A stretch of DNA of 64,000 bases, taken from contig JANYCZ010000059.1 in the NCBI GenBank assembly GCA_025360015.1, positions 124,001 to 188,000 on the forward strand, given 5' to 3'. Origin of the DNA: Verrucomicrobiota bacterium. GTDB lineage: Bacteria; Verrucomicrobiota; Verrucomicrobiia; Verrucomicrobiales; Verrucomicrobiaceae. Shown here piece by piece: positions 1-8,567 of this stretch. The notes beneath the pieces are model-generated. The model saw nothing but the letters and a program-made list of their open reading frames with translations, was not told the origin of the DNA and did not search any database. Every line of letters starts with the position of its first letter. Within the stretch, counting starts at the first letter, position 1. A program made the position numbers and the translations under genes.

Positions 1-218
1 TACAAGGCGTTTGGATCGGGCACACAACTGGCTGCCGATGGAGTATAGTTTTTCACACTCCAACTCGGATGCTCCGGCACAATCATTCCGCTCGGCGACA
101 CCATCATACGGTGGGGCGCGCAGCTCACTCCCACAAATAAAAGTAGAACCAAGGCGAGTGTATTCAGCAGCTTTATTGCCCACTGTTTTCTCCGAAAACC
201 ACAGACTGTGTCGCTCAT
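1..218 (-). CDS. Lipoprotein, N-terminal part only (cut by window start)
   Basis: An open frame runs from an ATG at 218 to the left edge with no stop, giving 72 residues of a longer protein. The start has a classic lipoprotein signal: an Arg/Lys patch (FRRKQ), a hydrophobic stretch (LALVLLLFVG) and the lipobox GVSC, so Cys33 would be lipidated. The mature part begins APHRMMVSPSGM and is not recognised. A secreted lipoprotein is well supported by the signal; its function cannot be told because the rest lies outside the window. Confidence 0.62.
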   Translation of the reverse strand, partial: MSDTVCGFRRKQWAIKLLNTLALVLLLFVGVSCAPHRMMVSPSGMIVPEHPSWSVKNYTPSAASCVPDPNAL

Positions 219-488
219 GGGTGTCGTTTTACATTCATTTGCCGTTCCTGAGCAACAAAATCTGGCGCTGCAACGGCATAGGAGGGTAAATTTTATGTAC
301 GAGCATTCCTAACCCCCGACTCAAACGGGAGGAACGGCTGCGCGGCGTAATGCGGCTGAAGCAGCACAGCAAGCGAACGAAAGAAAGAAGGCGCAATGTA
401 CAAATGCTATGCACCCCATTGCTGAGCTGTCTGGACTTACGGTGTTGGCTTCCAAATCCCATGTGAAGCCCCGCCTTGACGCCTTCCC
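219..488. other. Intergenic, no gene recognised
   Basis: The stretch between the truncated lipoprotein and the next gene has only weak open frames with arginine/serine-rich, unlikely translations. No RNA gene was recognised. It should contain the promoter of the minus-strand lipoprotein gene. Confidence 0.4.
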
Positions 489-830
489 CTAAACCTGCGG
501 GATCAACTCACTCTCCCTCACTACCCTCGCGCGTTGCATCAAAAGCTGCCCCTCCTTGATGGTGAAAAATTCAAAATGGGGATCGATGGCATCATCGTCG
601 ATTTCGCAGCGCAGTTCGCCTTCGGCATCGCCGATGGTTTTGGCGACTGCCATGAACAGCTTCAGGATCACATGCCCACGCTCCGAGCCCATCCAGGAGA
701 ACTCCAAGGATTGCAGGGCCAGGTCCACCTCGATGCCGCTCTCGGCGAATAGGTCGTCCAGTTGGTCGGCGCTCTCACGGGAGAGGATTTTGAAAGTGAA
801 GTAGCCGTCGTAGGTTCTGATTTCGCTCAT
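489..830 (-). CDS. Hypothetical cytosolic protein, 113 aa
   Basis: The protein starts MSEIRTYDGYFTFKIL and is acidic and soluble, with no signal peptide or membrane segment. The reading frame extends three codons further upstream, but the ATG at 830 gives the more natural start. Alternating hydrophobic residues (YFTFKIL, VDLALQSLEFSWM, HVILKLFMAVAKTI) suggest a small alpha/beta fold. I do not recognise the family. Codon use matches the neighbouring genes and the frame is intact, which makes it likely to be a real gene standing alone. Confidence 0.6.
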   Translation of the reverse strand: MSEIRTYDGYFTFKILSRESADQLDDLFAESGIEVDLALQSLEFSWMGSERGHVILKLFMAVAKTIGDAEGELRCEIDDDAIDPHFEFFTIKEGQLLMQRARVVRESELIPQV

Positions 831-1174
831 GCACCGCATGCTTGGCAGCTTTTTTCCCGGGAGCCACTTCTTAACTTCGATTCATCCCAGAAACTTTTAT
901 TTACCGCCGGGCTGCCTATTTAAGGTCCGGCGTTGGGGAGTTTGATCCTGCGCACCTGAAGCTCGAATTTGCCCTCTTCCGGCAGGTAACCATGGGGCTA
1001 CCGAGGCTTGCGCAGAGGCAGCGGGGTACGGAGGGCAACTACCTAACGCAGCTTAATATTGCTTTGGTTTGTATAAATAAAAGCCTGGTCACTTCTTTAC
1101 ATTTATTATGTTTTCCATATTTACAATGCTCTTACAATTACCCTGTCTCCACTGTCCATTACCGTTCGAACTCG
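831..1174. promoter_or_regulatory. Intergenic region upstream of the PEP-CTERM gene
   Basis: About 340 bp between divergent genes. The last 130 bp (about 1050-1140) are clearly AT-richer than the surroundings, with runs such as TAAATAAAAG and TTTACATTTATTATG, and probably hold the promoter of the PEP-CTERM gene. No hairpin or RNA gene was recognised. Confidence 0.35.
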
Positions 1175-2014
1175 ATGATCCGCCGCTCCCCCTACGCCCC
1201 TTGTGTCGCAACCTTCCTAGCTTGTGGCGTCTTTCTGCTGAGCCTAAACACTCACGGTGCGAATCCCTTAATTTTTAATGATCCCGTTCAGTCCACAAAT
1301 GGCAACTACAGCCTAGGGGCCTACTATTCCGGCACCACCATGGACTTCCTGAATGTGGGAACCGTGAATGGAAGCGCCATCGACATGCGCGTGACGGTGG
1401 CCAGCCCCGTGGGACCGTACAGTTACATCGGTCTGATGCCCAATGTCACCATGGGCTCCACCATTGCCGGTGACCTGGGGTTTCTTCATGAGGCCACCAG
1501 CGCAGGATTTGGCGGGGTTGATTATACCCTGACGTTTTATCAAGGCGGCGGAGTCTTCGCCCAAACGGTGGTCGTGCCGCAGCTGCACTGGATCATCAAT
1601 GATGTGGACGGCGAGGCCCACCAGTCAGAAACGGTGACTGCCTACAATGCCGATGGCCTGCAGTCCTACCAGGTGGGGAACGCCAGCAATCAGGTCACTG
1701 CAGCTATGTCCGCCAGCAGCGTGCTTTTCACCGGCCCTGGCGCCAATACCAATGAAAATGATCCGACGGGGGCCTTTGTGCTGACCTATGCAAACACCAG
1801 CGCCGTCACACTCAGCATGCGTTCGACCACCAGCAACAGTTCATCATTTCCTAATACCGTCTATACCGGTCTTGACGGAGACCTGAGCTCGAATCCCACC
1901 CTCACTGGCTTTGGCACGGCGGTGCTGGTGCCGGAGCCCGGCGGAGCGATCCTGATCGCCCTCGTGGGCATGCGGCTGCTCATGCGGCGGCGCAGAGTGC
2001 GGGCAACCGACTGA
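1175..2014 (+). CDS. PEP-CTERM sorting domain protein
   Basis: A secreted, probably surface-exported protein of 279 aa. The start at 1175 is preferred over an in-frame start 61 codons upstream because it places a signal peptide (MIRRSPYAPCVATFLACGVFL) at the N-terminus. The middle is rich in Ser, Thr, Gly and Asn, as usual for exported carbohydrate-associated proteins. The C-terminus has the tripartite PEP-CTERM signal: VPEPGG, a hydrophobic segment (AILIALVGMRLLM) and an Arg-rich tail (RRRRVR). Proteins of this class are processed by an exosortase, which is not in this window. The mature part is not otherwise recognised. Confidence 0.82.
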   Translation: MIRRSPYAPCVATFLACGVFLLSLNTHGANPLIFNDPVQSTNGNYSLGAYYSGTTMDFLNVGTVNGSAIDMRVTVASPVGPYSYIGLMPNVTMGSTIAGDLGFLHEATSAGFGGVDYTLTFYQGGGVFAQTVVVPQLHWIINDVDGEAHQSETVTAYNADGLQSYQVGNASNQVTAAMSASSVLFTGPGANTNENDPTGAFVLTYANTSAVTLSMRSTTSNSSSFPNTVYTGLDGDLSSNPTLTGFGTAVLVPEPGGAILIALVGMRLLMRRRRVRATD

Positions 2015-2019
2015 GATTT

Positions 2020-4968
2020 CTACCTGTCGGCGGCGATCACTGTTCTACCCGCAGTGCGCCCTTTGATGCGCCAGGTCTTCACCCCTTGCTTGAAAGCATC
2101 AAACACGTCAGCGCCTCCATACCTGCCGCTTACGTACATCTCGGCCATCCGCTCCATCTGCGCGGCGAGATCAGGACGCGCATGCGCCACGCGCTGCGCA
2201 AACGCCAGCGGTCCTTCGCTGGCGGCACCGGGCGGCACACCAGTACGAGCCAGGCGCCGGCGCAGGCGCTGCCACAGCCTCATCCACGGATCGGCATGGC
2301 GGGCAGGACGCCGCAGCCACCAGGCGATGAGCAGCCCCCCCACCAGCACAAAGGCGGAGCTCGGGATGAGCAGCACCAGCTTGCTCTGCCGCAGGCCGAT
2401 GCGCTCCAGCAGGCCGCGCTGGGCTTCCTGATTGTAGTCGATGACCTGGTTTTGCCAGCCGTAGTTCACGCTGTCCCACCACAGACGCAGGTGCTGCAGC
2501 GTACGCCCCAGCAGAGTACGGCGCTGGCGCTCTGCCTCCTCCGCACCGCCGGCCAGGAGGGCGCGCAGATCGGTGTTTACGCGGTCGGGTGCGAGCTCGG
2601 CGGTGGGGTCGATGCGCACCCAGCCGTACTTCTCCAGCCACACCTCCGTCCAAGCGTGCACATCACTTTGTTTCACGATGAGGTAGCCGCCGTTGTGATC
2701 CGAGTATTCGCCACCGAGATACCCGACGACGATGCGCGACGGCACGCCCGCCATGCGCATGAGCGTGGCAAAGCTGGCGCTGAAGTGTTCGCAGAAACCG
2801 ACGCGGCGGCGCAGAAAGAATTCTTCCAGCGCTTGCGGTCCCTTGTACTCCCCCGGCTCCAGCGAGTAGCTGAAACCTTGCGTCCGCACATAGCTGAGAC
2901 CGATCTGCACGAGTTGCTCGTCCGTTTGCGTCACCGATTCCCAGTAGTCGGTGAGCTGCCTGAGCTTGGGTGATATATTGGGCGGGAGCTGCAGCGCAGC
3001 TTCCCGATGACTCTCAGGCAGATCACTTACCTTTTCATTCCCTGTCGGCGGTTCGTAGCGCGAGACGACCTCGAAACGCTCCGAATTCTGCACCGCCATG
3101 GGAGAGACGAGCGTCTGATCGAATTCAGGAGACAGCTCCTCCCCGCGCACTCGGGCCATGAGCGGCAGATCCAGTGCGGGCAGCCAGCGTTTGCCATGCG
3201 CCTCCAGATCGATGGTCTGACGCACATCTCCCGCTTGCTTCGAACGCGGCAGCTGGGGCAGATAACTCAGACGGTCGCCGCGCGTCCAGCGCATGCCTTC
3301 GCAGTTCCAGAGGGTGAGGCAGCGCCAGTAGCGGGTTTCGGCCGAAGGCAGGACGCCACCTGGAAAACGTACGCGGAAGGACACGTTTGAACTCTGGGCC
3401 ACTTTCGCGATGTTGCCGGCATCGAGCACATTGTCGATGCCTGTTTCGCCAAAGCGGCTGCGCCCGAGCGCGGAGCCCAGATCCAGCAGCCCGCGCGGAA
3501 ACACAAAGAACAGCAGCACGGCCAGCGGCAGCGCCTGGGCAAACAGCATGCCGGTCACACGCACCGGCTCCCGCACCCCGGGAATGCTGCGGCGAAAGCG
3601 CACCATGCATGCGGTGATGAGCAGCACCACCACCACTGTCCACACGGCACGGGAGAGATGATTTTCCAGCAGCACCGCGCAGAAGGCGAGGAACCAGCCG
3701 ATGAGCGCGAGCACCTGAAACTCACGCGGCGTGCGGCTTTCCAGCATCTTGGCTCCGGCAAGCACGAGCAGCAGCGCGATGCCCGGCTCCATCCCTCCCA
3801 GCTCGCCGTAACTGAAATAAACCACTGCGGCACCTGCGATGATGACACCGATGCGGATGAGCAGATGCGGTACCGCCAGGCGCAGCACTCCACGCCAGAT
3901 CAGGCACAACGCACACACCACCAATGCACCCATGGCGATGTAGCCATGCAGCGGCAGGATGGCCAGCAGCAGCGCGAGACTCAGGAACAGCAGCGGTCGT
4001 TTGGGCAGGAAGGTGGACTGCTCCAAGCTCACACCACTGGCCCCTTTCCCCGCCTGCAATTCACTCGACGGCGCCGCTCCGGCATCCGCGCCCGATTGCG
4101 TGGAAAGGGCATCCAGGCAGCGCCGCAGATGCGCCGGACCATGACCGGCGCGGATGATGCGGCCGGGCACACGCAGCTCATAGGGCTTGCCTTCGTCTTC
4201 ACAGATTTCCATCCAGCGTGCGATCTGCCCCGCACGGGCAGCTTCATCCAGCGGCACGGTGTTCCAGTCCAGCACTACAACGCCTTGAACGCCGCTGCTC
4301 CATGATTTGACCATCAGCGCTCCCCCACGCGCCATGGACCGCCAGTCGATGTGACGCGGTGAATCACCCGCACGCCACTCGCGCAGCCCGGCAAAGTCAT
4401 CACCGCCACTGGTGTGCCCACGAGAAGAGGAAACAGCGATGGCATCTCCCTGGCGTGAAGTGTCAGGCGCAGGCAGCGGCAGATCCCCCGCAGGTTCAGG
4501 ATGGACGCGCCGCACCCAGGCGGTCTCGACCACGCACTCCGCCGTGAACAGGCCCAGCGGGTACACGCTGCGCACCAGCAGCTGCAAGGTGCCGCCCGCA
4601 TGCTGCAATGGCGGCGGCAGTTCGACGAATACGGCCTCTCCCGCTGGCACACGGTCAACAAACACCGGCAGGGCCGCACCGGCCACCAGCACTTCGAGTC
4701 CGCAGGGGGACACGGCCCCTTGGGCACGCAATTCTACCGGTATGCCCTTGGCGGCATCCTGCACCGCAGGCCTGGCACCCACCAGCCGCACGTTTAGCCC
4801 ACGCAGATTCGCCCGCGCATGCACCCAGGAGAGCAGGCCCAGCATCGCCGTGAGCAGCGCGATCAAATGCGCCGCCCCATTGGACTGCGCCTCCGCCGCA
4901 TACCACATGCCCGCCACGATGGCCAGCAGCGCCAGCGTGTGTCGGTTCCAGCGCACGCGCACTTTCAT
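2020..4968 (-). CDS. DUF58 domain fused to TgpA-like transglutaminase, 982 aa
   Basis: A membrane protein joining two families usually encoded separately downstream of moxR. Two N-terminal TM segments (about aa 10-50) lead to a DUF58 region with the signature GLREWRAGDSPRHIDWR near aa 193-210. About eight TM helices follow (about 325-520), as in TgpA. A periplasmic transglutaminase core then carries VGFCEHFSA (Cys726), SDVHAWTEVW (His771) and RIDPTAEL (Asp787), a complete Cys-His-Asp triad. A last TM helix (LLIPSSAFVLVGGLLIAWWL) precedes a C-terminal domain resembling DUF4129. The gene starts 4 nt after the MoxR stop, so the two are co-transcribed. The role of such MoxR/DUF58/transglutaminase sets is unproven; envelope protein maturation is the usual suggestion. 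Confidence 0.88.
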   Translation of the reverse strand: MKVRVRWNRHTLALLAIVAGMWYAAEAQSNGAAHLIALLTAMLGLLSWVHARANLRGLNVRLVGARPAVQDAAKGIPVELRAQGAVSPCGLEVLVAGAALPVFVDRVPAGEAVFVELPPPLQHAGGTLQLLVRSVYPLGLFTAECVVETAWVRRVHPEPAGDLPLPAPDTSRQGDAIAVSSSRGHTSGGDDFAGLREWRAGDSPRHIDWRSMARGGALMVKSWSSGVQGVVVLDWNTVPLDEAARAGQIARWMEICEDEGKPYELRVPGRIIRAGHGPAHLRRCLDALSTQSGADAGAAPSSELQAGKGASGVSLEQSTFLPKRPLLFLSLALLLAILPLHGYIAMGALVVCALCLIWRGVLRLAVPHLLIRIGVIIAGAAVVYFSYGELGGMEPGIALLLVLAGAKMLESRTPREFQVLALIGWFLAFCAVLLENHLSRAVWTVVVVLLITACMVRFRRSIPGVREPVRVTGMLFAQALPLAVLLFFVFPRGLLDLGSALGRSRFGETGIDNVLDAGNIAKVAQSSNVSFRVRFPGGVLPSAETRYWRCLTLWNCEGMRWTRGDRLSYLPQLPRSKQAGDVRQTIDLEAHGKRWLPALDLPLMARVRGEELSPEFDQTLVSPMAVQNSERFEVVSRYEPPTGNEKVSDLPESHREAALQLPPNISPKLRQLTDYWESVTQTDEQLVQIGLSYVRTQGFSYSLEPGEYKGPQALEEFFLRRRVGFCEHFSASFATLMRMAGVPSRIVVGYLGGEYSDHNGGYLIVKQSDVHAWTEVWLEKYGWVRIDPTAELAPDRVNTDLRALLAGGAEEAERQRRTLLGRTLQHLRLWWDSVNYGWQNQVIDYNQEAQRGLLERIGLRQSKLVLLIPSSAFVLVGGLLIAWWLRRPARHADPWMRLWQRLRRRLARTGVPPGAASEGPLAFAQRVAHARPDLAAQMERMAEMYVSGRYGGADVFDAFKQGVKTWRIKGRTAGRTVIAADR

Positions 4969-4972
4969 GGCA

Positions 4973-5902
4973 TCAGGGCACCGGGGTTTCAGCGATCAAC
5001 TGCCGCGCCAGTTCCACGCCCGTCATGCCATCGGCGGCATGTTCGAGACGATGCCCCATGACGACCACGGCAACGGCCTGGATGTCTTCCGGCAGCACCA
5101 TCGCCCGCCCGCTGAGCAGGGCCCAGGCACGGGAGGCGGCCAGCACGGAAAGCCCGGCACGCGGAGAGAGCCCGTGCCCCTGCACGCGGCTGGCAGCCAG
5201 CAGATCCTGCAAATAATCGAGCAGCGCAGGCGCGGCGTACACAGCACGCGTCCAGGTTTGCAACTGCTGCAGTTCGGTGAACGACATCGCCGGCTGCATG
5301 GCGCGCAGCAGCTCACGGCGCTCCTGGCCTTCCAGCAGCGCACGCTCAGCCGTACGGTCCGGCACCCCCAGCGCGAGGCGCATGAGAAAGCGGTCCATCT
5401 GCGACTCGGGCAGCATGAAGGTGCCGATTTGCGAGGAGGGATTCTGCGTGGCGATGACGAAGAACGGCTCCGGCAAGGGATGCGTGGCACCATCCGCAGT
5501 GATCTTGCCTTCCTCCATGGCTTCGAGCAGCGCGGACTGCGTCTTGGGCGTGGCGCGGTTGATCTCATCCGCCAGCAGCACCTGCGTGAAAACCGGCCCC
5601 TTGTGAAAATGAAACGCCGCCGTGTCCCGGTCATACACCGAAGCGCCGAGGATGTCCGCAGGCAGAAGATCGCTGGTGAACTGCACGCGGCGGAAGCCCA
5701 GACCCAGCGCCTGCGCGAGAGCCTGGGATAGCATCGTTTTGCCGACGCCGGGCTGATCCTCAAACAGCAGGTGTCCGCGTGCCAGCAGGCAGGTCACCGC
5801 GAGTCGTACGACATTCTCTTTGCCAAGAATGATCTGCGACACCCGCGCGATGATGGTTTCGATTTGTTGGGACGCTTGCAGAGCAGTGGCAGCAGGAAGC
5901 AT
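4973..5902 (-). CDS. MoxR-family AAA+ ATPase
   Basis: A 309-aa cytosolic ATPase of the MoxR/RavA group. Visible motifs are Walker A (EDQPGVGKTMLSQALAQ), Walker B (VLLADEINRATPKTQSALLEAM), sensor I (FFVIATQNPSSQIG) and an AAA lid with SPRAGLSVLAASRAWA. The start MLPAATAL at 5902 gives the usual family length; an alternative start 32 codons upstream adds an unconserved tail. It lies 4 nt upstream of the DUF58-transglutaminase fusion, the standard arrangement for this family. MoxR proteins are thought to act as chaperones that assemble or activate the neighbouring DUF58/VWA proteins. Confidence 0.93.
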   Translation of the reverse strand: MLPAATALQASQQIETIIARVSQIILGKENVVRLAVTCLLARGHLLFEDQPGVGKTMLSQALAQALGLGFRRVQFTSDLLPADILGASVYDRDTAAFHFHKGPVFTQVLLADEINRATPKTQSALLEAMEEGKITADGATHPLPEPFFVIATQNPSSQIGTFMLPESQMDRFLMRLALGVPDRTAERALLEGQERRELLRAMQPAMSFTELQQLQTWTRAVYAAPALLDYLQDLLAASRVQGHGLSPRAGLSVLAASRAWALLSGRAMVLPEDIQAVAVVVMGHRLEHAADGMTGVELARQLIAETPVP

Positions 5903-6013
5903 GGCGTCGTTAGGGGAATGGAAGGCGCGTGAGGACACGAGTGGTGGGATTATACGCGCAAGTGTCGCCGATTGGTTGGCTGCAACGCAAGCCCGCATTC
6001 GTGCGCACCACAG

Positions 6014-6043
6014 AAAGTACTGCTGAGCTTTAGCTCAAACTAG
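6014..6043. repeat. Family-2 dispersed palindrome, diverged copy
   Basis: The core GAGCTTTAGCTC is preceded by AAAGTACTG. The same motif occurs at 34663, 37309, 46870 and 54900. It lies between the zinc-ribbon gene and moxR and may end or attenuate transcription between them. Confidence 0.55.
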
Positions 6044-6090
6044 GGACAACTCTCACCAACTTGAAATCTTAAACCTGTCACATTAAACTT

Positions 6091-6336
6091 TCAGATCTGC
6101 TGCAGCTTGTTCCGCTCATTCGGCGTACGGCACACCGGACAAATCGTCACGTCGATCTTGCGCTTGGCCTCGCAGGCATAGGCCGTACCGCAGATGCGGC
6201 ACTGGATGGCGATGCGCCGCCGATACACCTCGCGTTTGCGATCCCGCCAGAAGCTGTGAAACCACAGGACGCACACCGTGGTGACGCCGACGGCCATGAA
6301 CAGGATGATCAACCCCCCGAGAGGAATGGGAATCAT
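6091..6336 (-). CDS. Small membrane protein with zinc ribbon
   Basis: An 81-aa protein with one N-terminal TM helix (GGLIILFMAVGVTTVCVLWF), a basic linker (RDRKREVYRRR) and a zinc ribbon formed by CRICG and CPVC, 18 residues apart. The ribbon probably faces the cytosol. The ATG at 6336 overlaps the stop of the upstream TonB-like gene (ATGA), so translation is coupled and the three upstream genes share its operon. Its role is unknown; a small adaptor bound to the inner membrane next to the ExbB/ExbD channel is an inference from position. Confidence 0.72.
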   Translation of the reverse strand: MIPIPLGGLIILFMAVGVTTVCVLWFHSFWRDRKREVYRRRIAIQCRICGTAYACEAKRKIDVTICPVCRTPNERNKLQQI

Positions 6337-7073
6337 GGCGTGGTGGCCGCCTCCCAGCGGAAGGAGATTTCGCCCCACTCGACGCGCTTCGCCTCTCCAG
6401 GGGTGAAGCGTAGCGCGAGCACCGCGGCGTGGAGCTGCTGCATGATGTCAGCATCCTCCACACTGCTCAGCGGCAGGGCCGTGACAATCTGCCCGGCGCT
6501 GCCAATGGCGACGCGGAACTGCACACGCGGGGGCTGCGTGAGCTTGATGCCTTCCAGTTCCACATGGACCGGACCACGCTTCGCCAAGGCAGGACTCAAG
6601 ATGGCGTGCAGCTTCGCGGCGGAGGGCAAGGCCACGGAAGCCACCGTGCGGCGTGGCACCGGCGGGAGCACATCTGCGGCTGCGGTAAAGAGGCGTGGCT
6701 GGCGGATGGCGGCAGTCGCGGGCTCCAGTTCGCGCAGCTTGATCTCATGACCGGCAAAGGAGGGGTGAAAGGCCAGCAGCGGGCTTTCCGCAGGCGCCAC
6801 GGAGTCGGCATCGCTCAGCAGCGCAAAGCTGCGGTCCTGCGCCCGATGGATCAGCGCCAGCTCCGCCGGCTTGCTGGGATCCAGCGAGATCACATGCTGC
6901 GGCGTGACGGGCAGCCGCTGCGCCACCGGATGCACGATGCGGAAGATGAAAAAGAAACCGGCCATCGCAGCCATGAGCAGCAGCAGCGACCCAACCAGAT
7001 GCCACACCGAATAATCACGCACGTCCCACGCAAATATCAGCGCGGATTCGGACGGATGCGGTTTCGTGGACAT
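6333..7073 (-). CDS. TonB-like membrane-anchored protein
   Basis: A 246-aa protein with a short cytosolic N-terminus, one TM helix (VGSLLLLMAAMAGFFFIFRIV) and a long periplasmic part. The final 85 residues read like a weak TonB C-terminal domain: PPRVQFRVAIGSAGQIV, then a helix (DADIMQQLHAAVLALRF), a Pro-Gly turn and the strand GEISFRWE. Position supports this, since it follows exbB and exbD with 16 nt spacing. The usual proline-rich spacer of TonB is not obvious, so it could be a related energy transducer rather than a true TonB. The start at 7073 (MSTKPHPSE) lies just downstream of the exbD stop. Confidence 0.6.
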   Translation of the reverse strand: MSTKPHPSESALIFAWDVRDYSVWHLVGSLLLLMAAMAGFFFIFRIVHPVAQRLPVTPQHVISLDPSKPAELALIHRAQDRSFALLSDADSVAPAESPLLAFHPSFAGHEIKLRELEPATAAIRQPRLFTAAADVLPPVPRRTVASVALPSAAKLHAILSPALAKRGPVHVELEGIKLTQPPRVQFRVAIGSAGQIVTALPLSSVEDADIMQQLHAAVLALRFTPGEAKRVEWGEISFRWEAATTP

Positions 7074-7089
7074 CGTGAACAGCGGTGTT

Positions 7090-7494
7090 TTACGCCTTGG
7101 GCGGCACGGTGGAATATGCCACCTCATAGCCGAGTTCGAGCGCGATGTTGCCGATCTCGATCACGCGGCCATGTGGTGCCTGTTTGGCGGCGTGAATGAT
7201 GGCGCGACGTTCTCCTTCGCGGTTCGCCTTCAGCTTGTCCCGCAGCTCCGCCAGGCTGGTGCGCACACCGTCAAAATAGAGCGTGTTCTCCAGCCCTGCT
7301 GGAACGGTGATGATGTGGGCCCGGTCAAACCCGGTGAGGCGGGAGCTCGACTGCGGAGCCTCCACCTTGATGCCGGACTGCACCACAAAGTTGCTGGTGA
7401 GGAGGAAATACACCAGCAGCAGCAGGATCGTGTTCAGCAGCGGCACCGTGTACAGCCAGGGGCTTTGCTTGGGCAGATGACTCTCGAGCTTCAT
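7090..7494 (-). CDS. ExbD/TolR-family biopolymer transport protein
   Basis: A 134-aa protein with a single N-terminal TM helix (LLNTILLLLVYFLLTSNFVV) and a periplasmic domain, the layout of ExbD/TolR. The usual proton-conducting Asp in the helix (D25 of E. coli ExbD) is not present at the expected place: the segment reads PLLNTILLLLVYFL, with Asn instead. The rest (LPAGLENTLYFDG-like strand, SLAELRDKLKA, RAIIHAAKQAPHG) fits the family. It lies downstream of the exbB homologue and upstream of the TonB-like gene in the same direction. Confidence 0.75.
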   Translation of the reverse strand: MKLESHLPKQSPWLYTVPLLNTILLLLVYFLLTSNFVVQSGIKVEAPQSSSRLTGFDRAHIITVPAGLENTLYFDGVRTSLAELRDKLKANREGERRAIIHAAKQAPHGRVIEIGNIALELGYEVAYSTVPPKA

Positions 7495-7566
7495 GGTTGA
7501 TACGGCGAAAGACGCAGTATTGGCGGCGCGGAGTGGTTGGGCCAGCCGAAACTGCGCTGCGGGCGC

Positions 7567-8256
7567 TTATCCTTTCATCCCGCGTCCGCGCGCCTTGGTC
7601 AGCGGCGGCGCAGCTTCCGCCTGGCGGAATTCCACGATGTTGTCAGTGCTGTTGGCGTCTTCGATCAAATTCACGATCTCAATGCCCGCGCGCTCCAGAT
7701 CATGCATCAGCGAGCGGGCCCGGGCGCTGAGAAAGGCAAAGGAGAGGTAGGCAGGAATCGCCACCACCAGACCCAGCGCTGAGGTGATGAGGCTCTGATA
7801 CACCCCGCGCGCCACATCCGCCTGTGTCGCGATGCCATTGGCGGAAGAAAGGCTGGTAAAGCTGTCCAGCAGGCCGATCACCGTGCCCAGCAGGCCAATG
7901 AGAGGGGCGGCATGCGCGATGGCGTTCAGAATGCCCAAAAAGCGCTCTAGCCGTGGAACTTCGAGCTGACCTGCCTCCTGCACGATTTCCTTGAGCTGAT
8001 TGCGCGGCGCGTGGTGCCGCAGCAGTGCCGCGTGGATCACTCGTCCGGCAGGCACCCGTGTGGCCACGCATTCCTGCAGCGCCTCCGCGAAGTTTTTGCG
8101 GCGGATCAGGCTGGCCAGCCCGGCCAGGAATTCGCCCACATTCATGCTCGCCCGGTGGAAGTAGGCCAGCCGCTCCATAAAGATGGCACCGGAAAAGCAC
8201 AGGCACCCGATGAGGAGCCAGACTAGCGGTCCGCCTTTGGAGATAAGGTCAATCAT
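7567..8256 (-). CDS. MotA/TolQ/ExbB proton channel family protein
   Basis: A 229-aa inner-membrane protein with three TM segments: GPLVWLLIGCLCFSGAIFM near the N-terminus, and two in the C-terminal half (AAPLIGLLGTVIGLLDSF and SALGLVVAIPAYLSFAFL). The sequence LIGLLGTVIGL is the family hallmark. The start at 8256 (MIDLISKGG) is chosen because the first helix then begins at once; a start 14 codons upstream is possible. It is the first gene of the exbB-exbD-tonB-like-zinc-ribbon cluster and would form the proton-driven motor complex with the ExbD homologue. Confidence 0.88.
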   Translation of the reverse strand: MIDLISKGGPLVWLLIGCLCFSGAIFMERLAYFHRASMNVGEFLAGLASLIRRKNFAEALQECVATRVPAGRVIHAALLRHHAPRNQLKEIVQEAGQLEVPRLERFLGILNAIAHAAPLIGLLGTVIGLLDSFTSLSSANGIATQADVARGVYQSLITSALGLVVAIPAYLSFAFLSARARSLMHDLERAGIEIVNLIEDANSTDNIVEFRQAEAAPPLTKARGRGMKG

Positions 8257-8567
8257 GAGTCGGAAAACAGAGAGTGATGGGGTGAAACCTGGCACCACAC
8301 GCCAGTTCGGGAGAAGCGTGAAATACCGAGCATGTTTTATGCCGAGACTGATAACTTGTAAACACTGGAAATTAACGAGATGAGCGGGCGAAGGTCAAGG
8401 AGGAAGAGATCAAGGCGTCGAGGCTGCGCCGTCACGGGGGTCAAGAGGTGGCTTTTTGCCAGGGCGGCCCGTGTTGACCGCTGCCCCCTTCCCCCACGTA
8501 ACATTCATATCACATCCCATCACCTCCCAGCCTTGATTCCCCTTCCCGAACCCGCTCCAATGCCTGC
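8257..8567. other. Intergenic region between divergent units
   Basis: About 310 bp upstream of both the ExbB operon (minus) and the NagA-like gene (plus). It contains AAGGTCAAGGAGG and ATCAAGGCG words like those in the hairpin at 56648-56706, perhaps a decayed copy of that repeat. No RNA gene was recognised. Confidence 0.35.

Noticed and set aside
235-462. A 75-codon minus-strand frame
   Set aside because: Its translation is rich in Arg, Ser and Leu, with no start signal and no recognisable motif; not supported as a gene.
936-956. GAGTTTGATCCTG, like the 5' end of 16S rRNA
   Set aside because: The match is 13 nt only and the following sequence does not continue as rRNA; it is a chance match.
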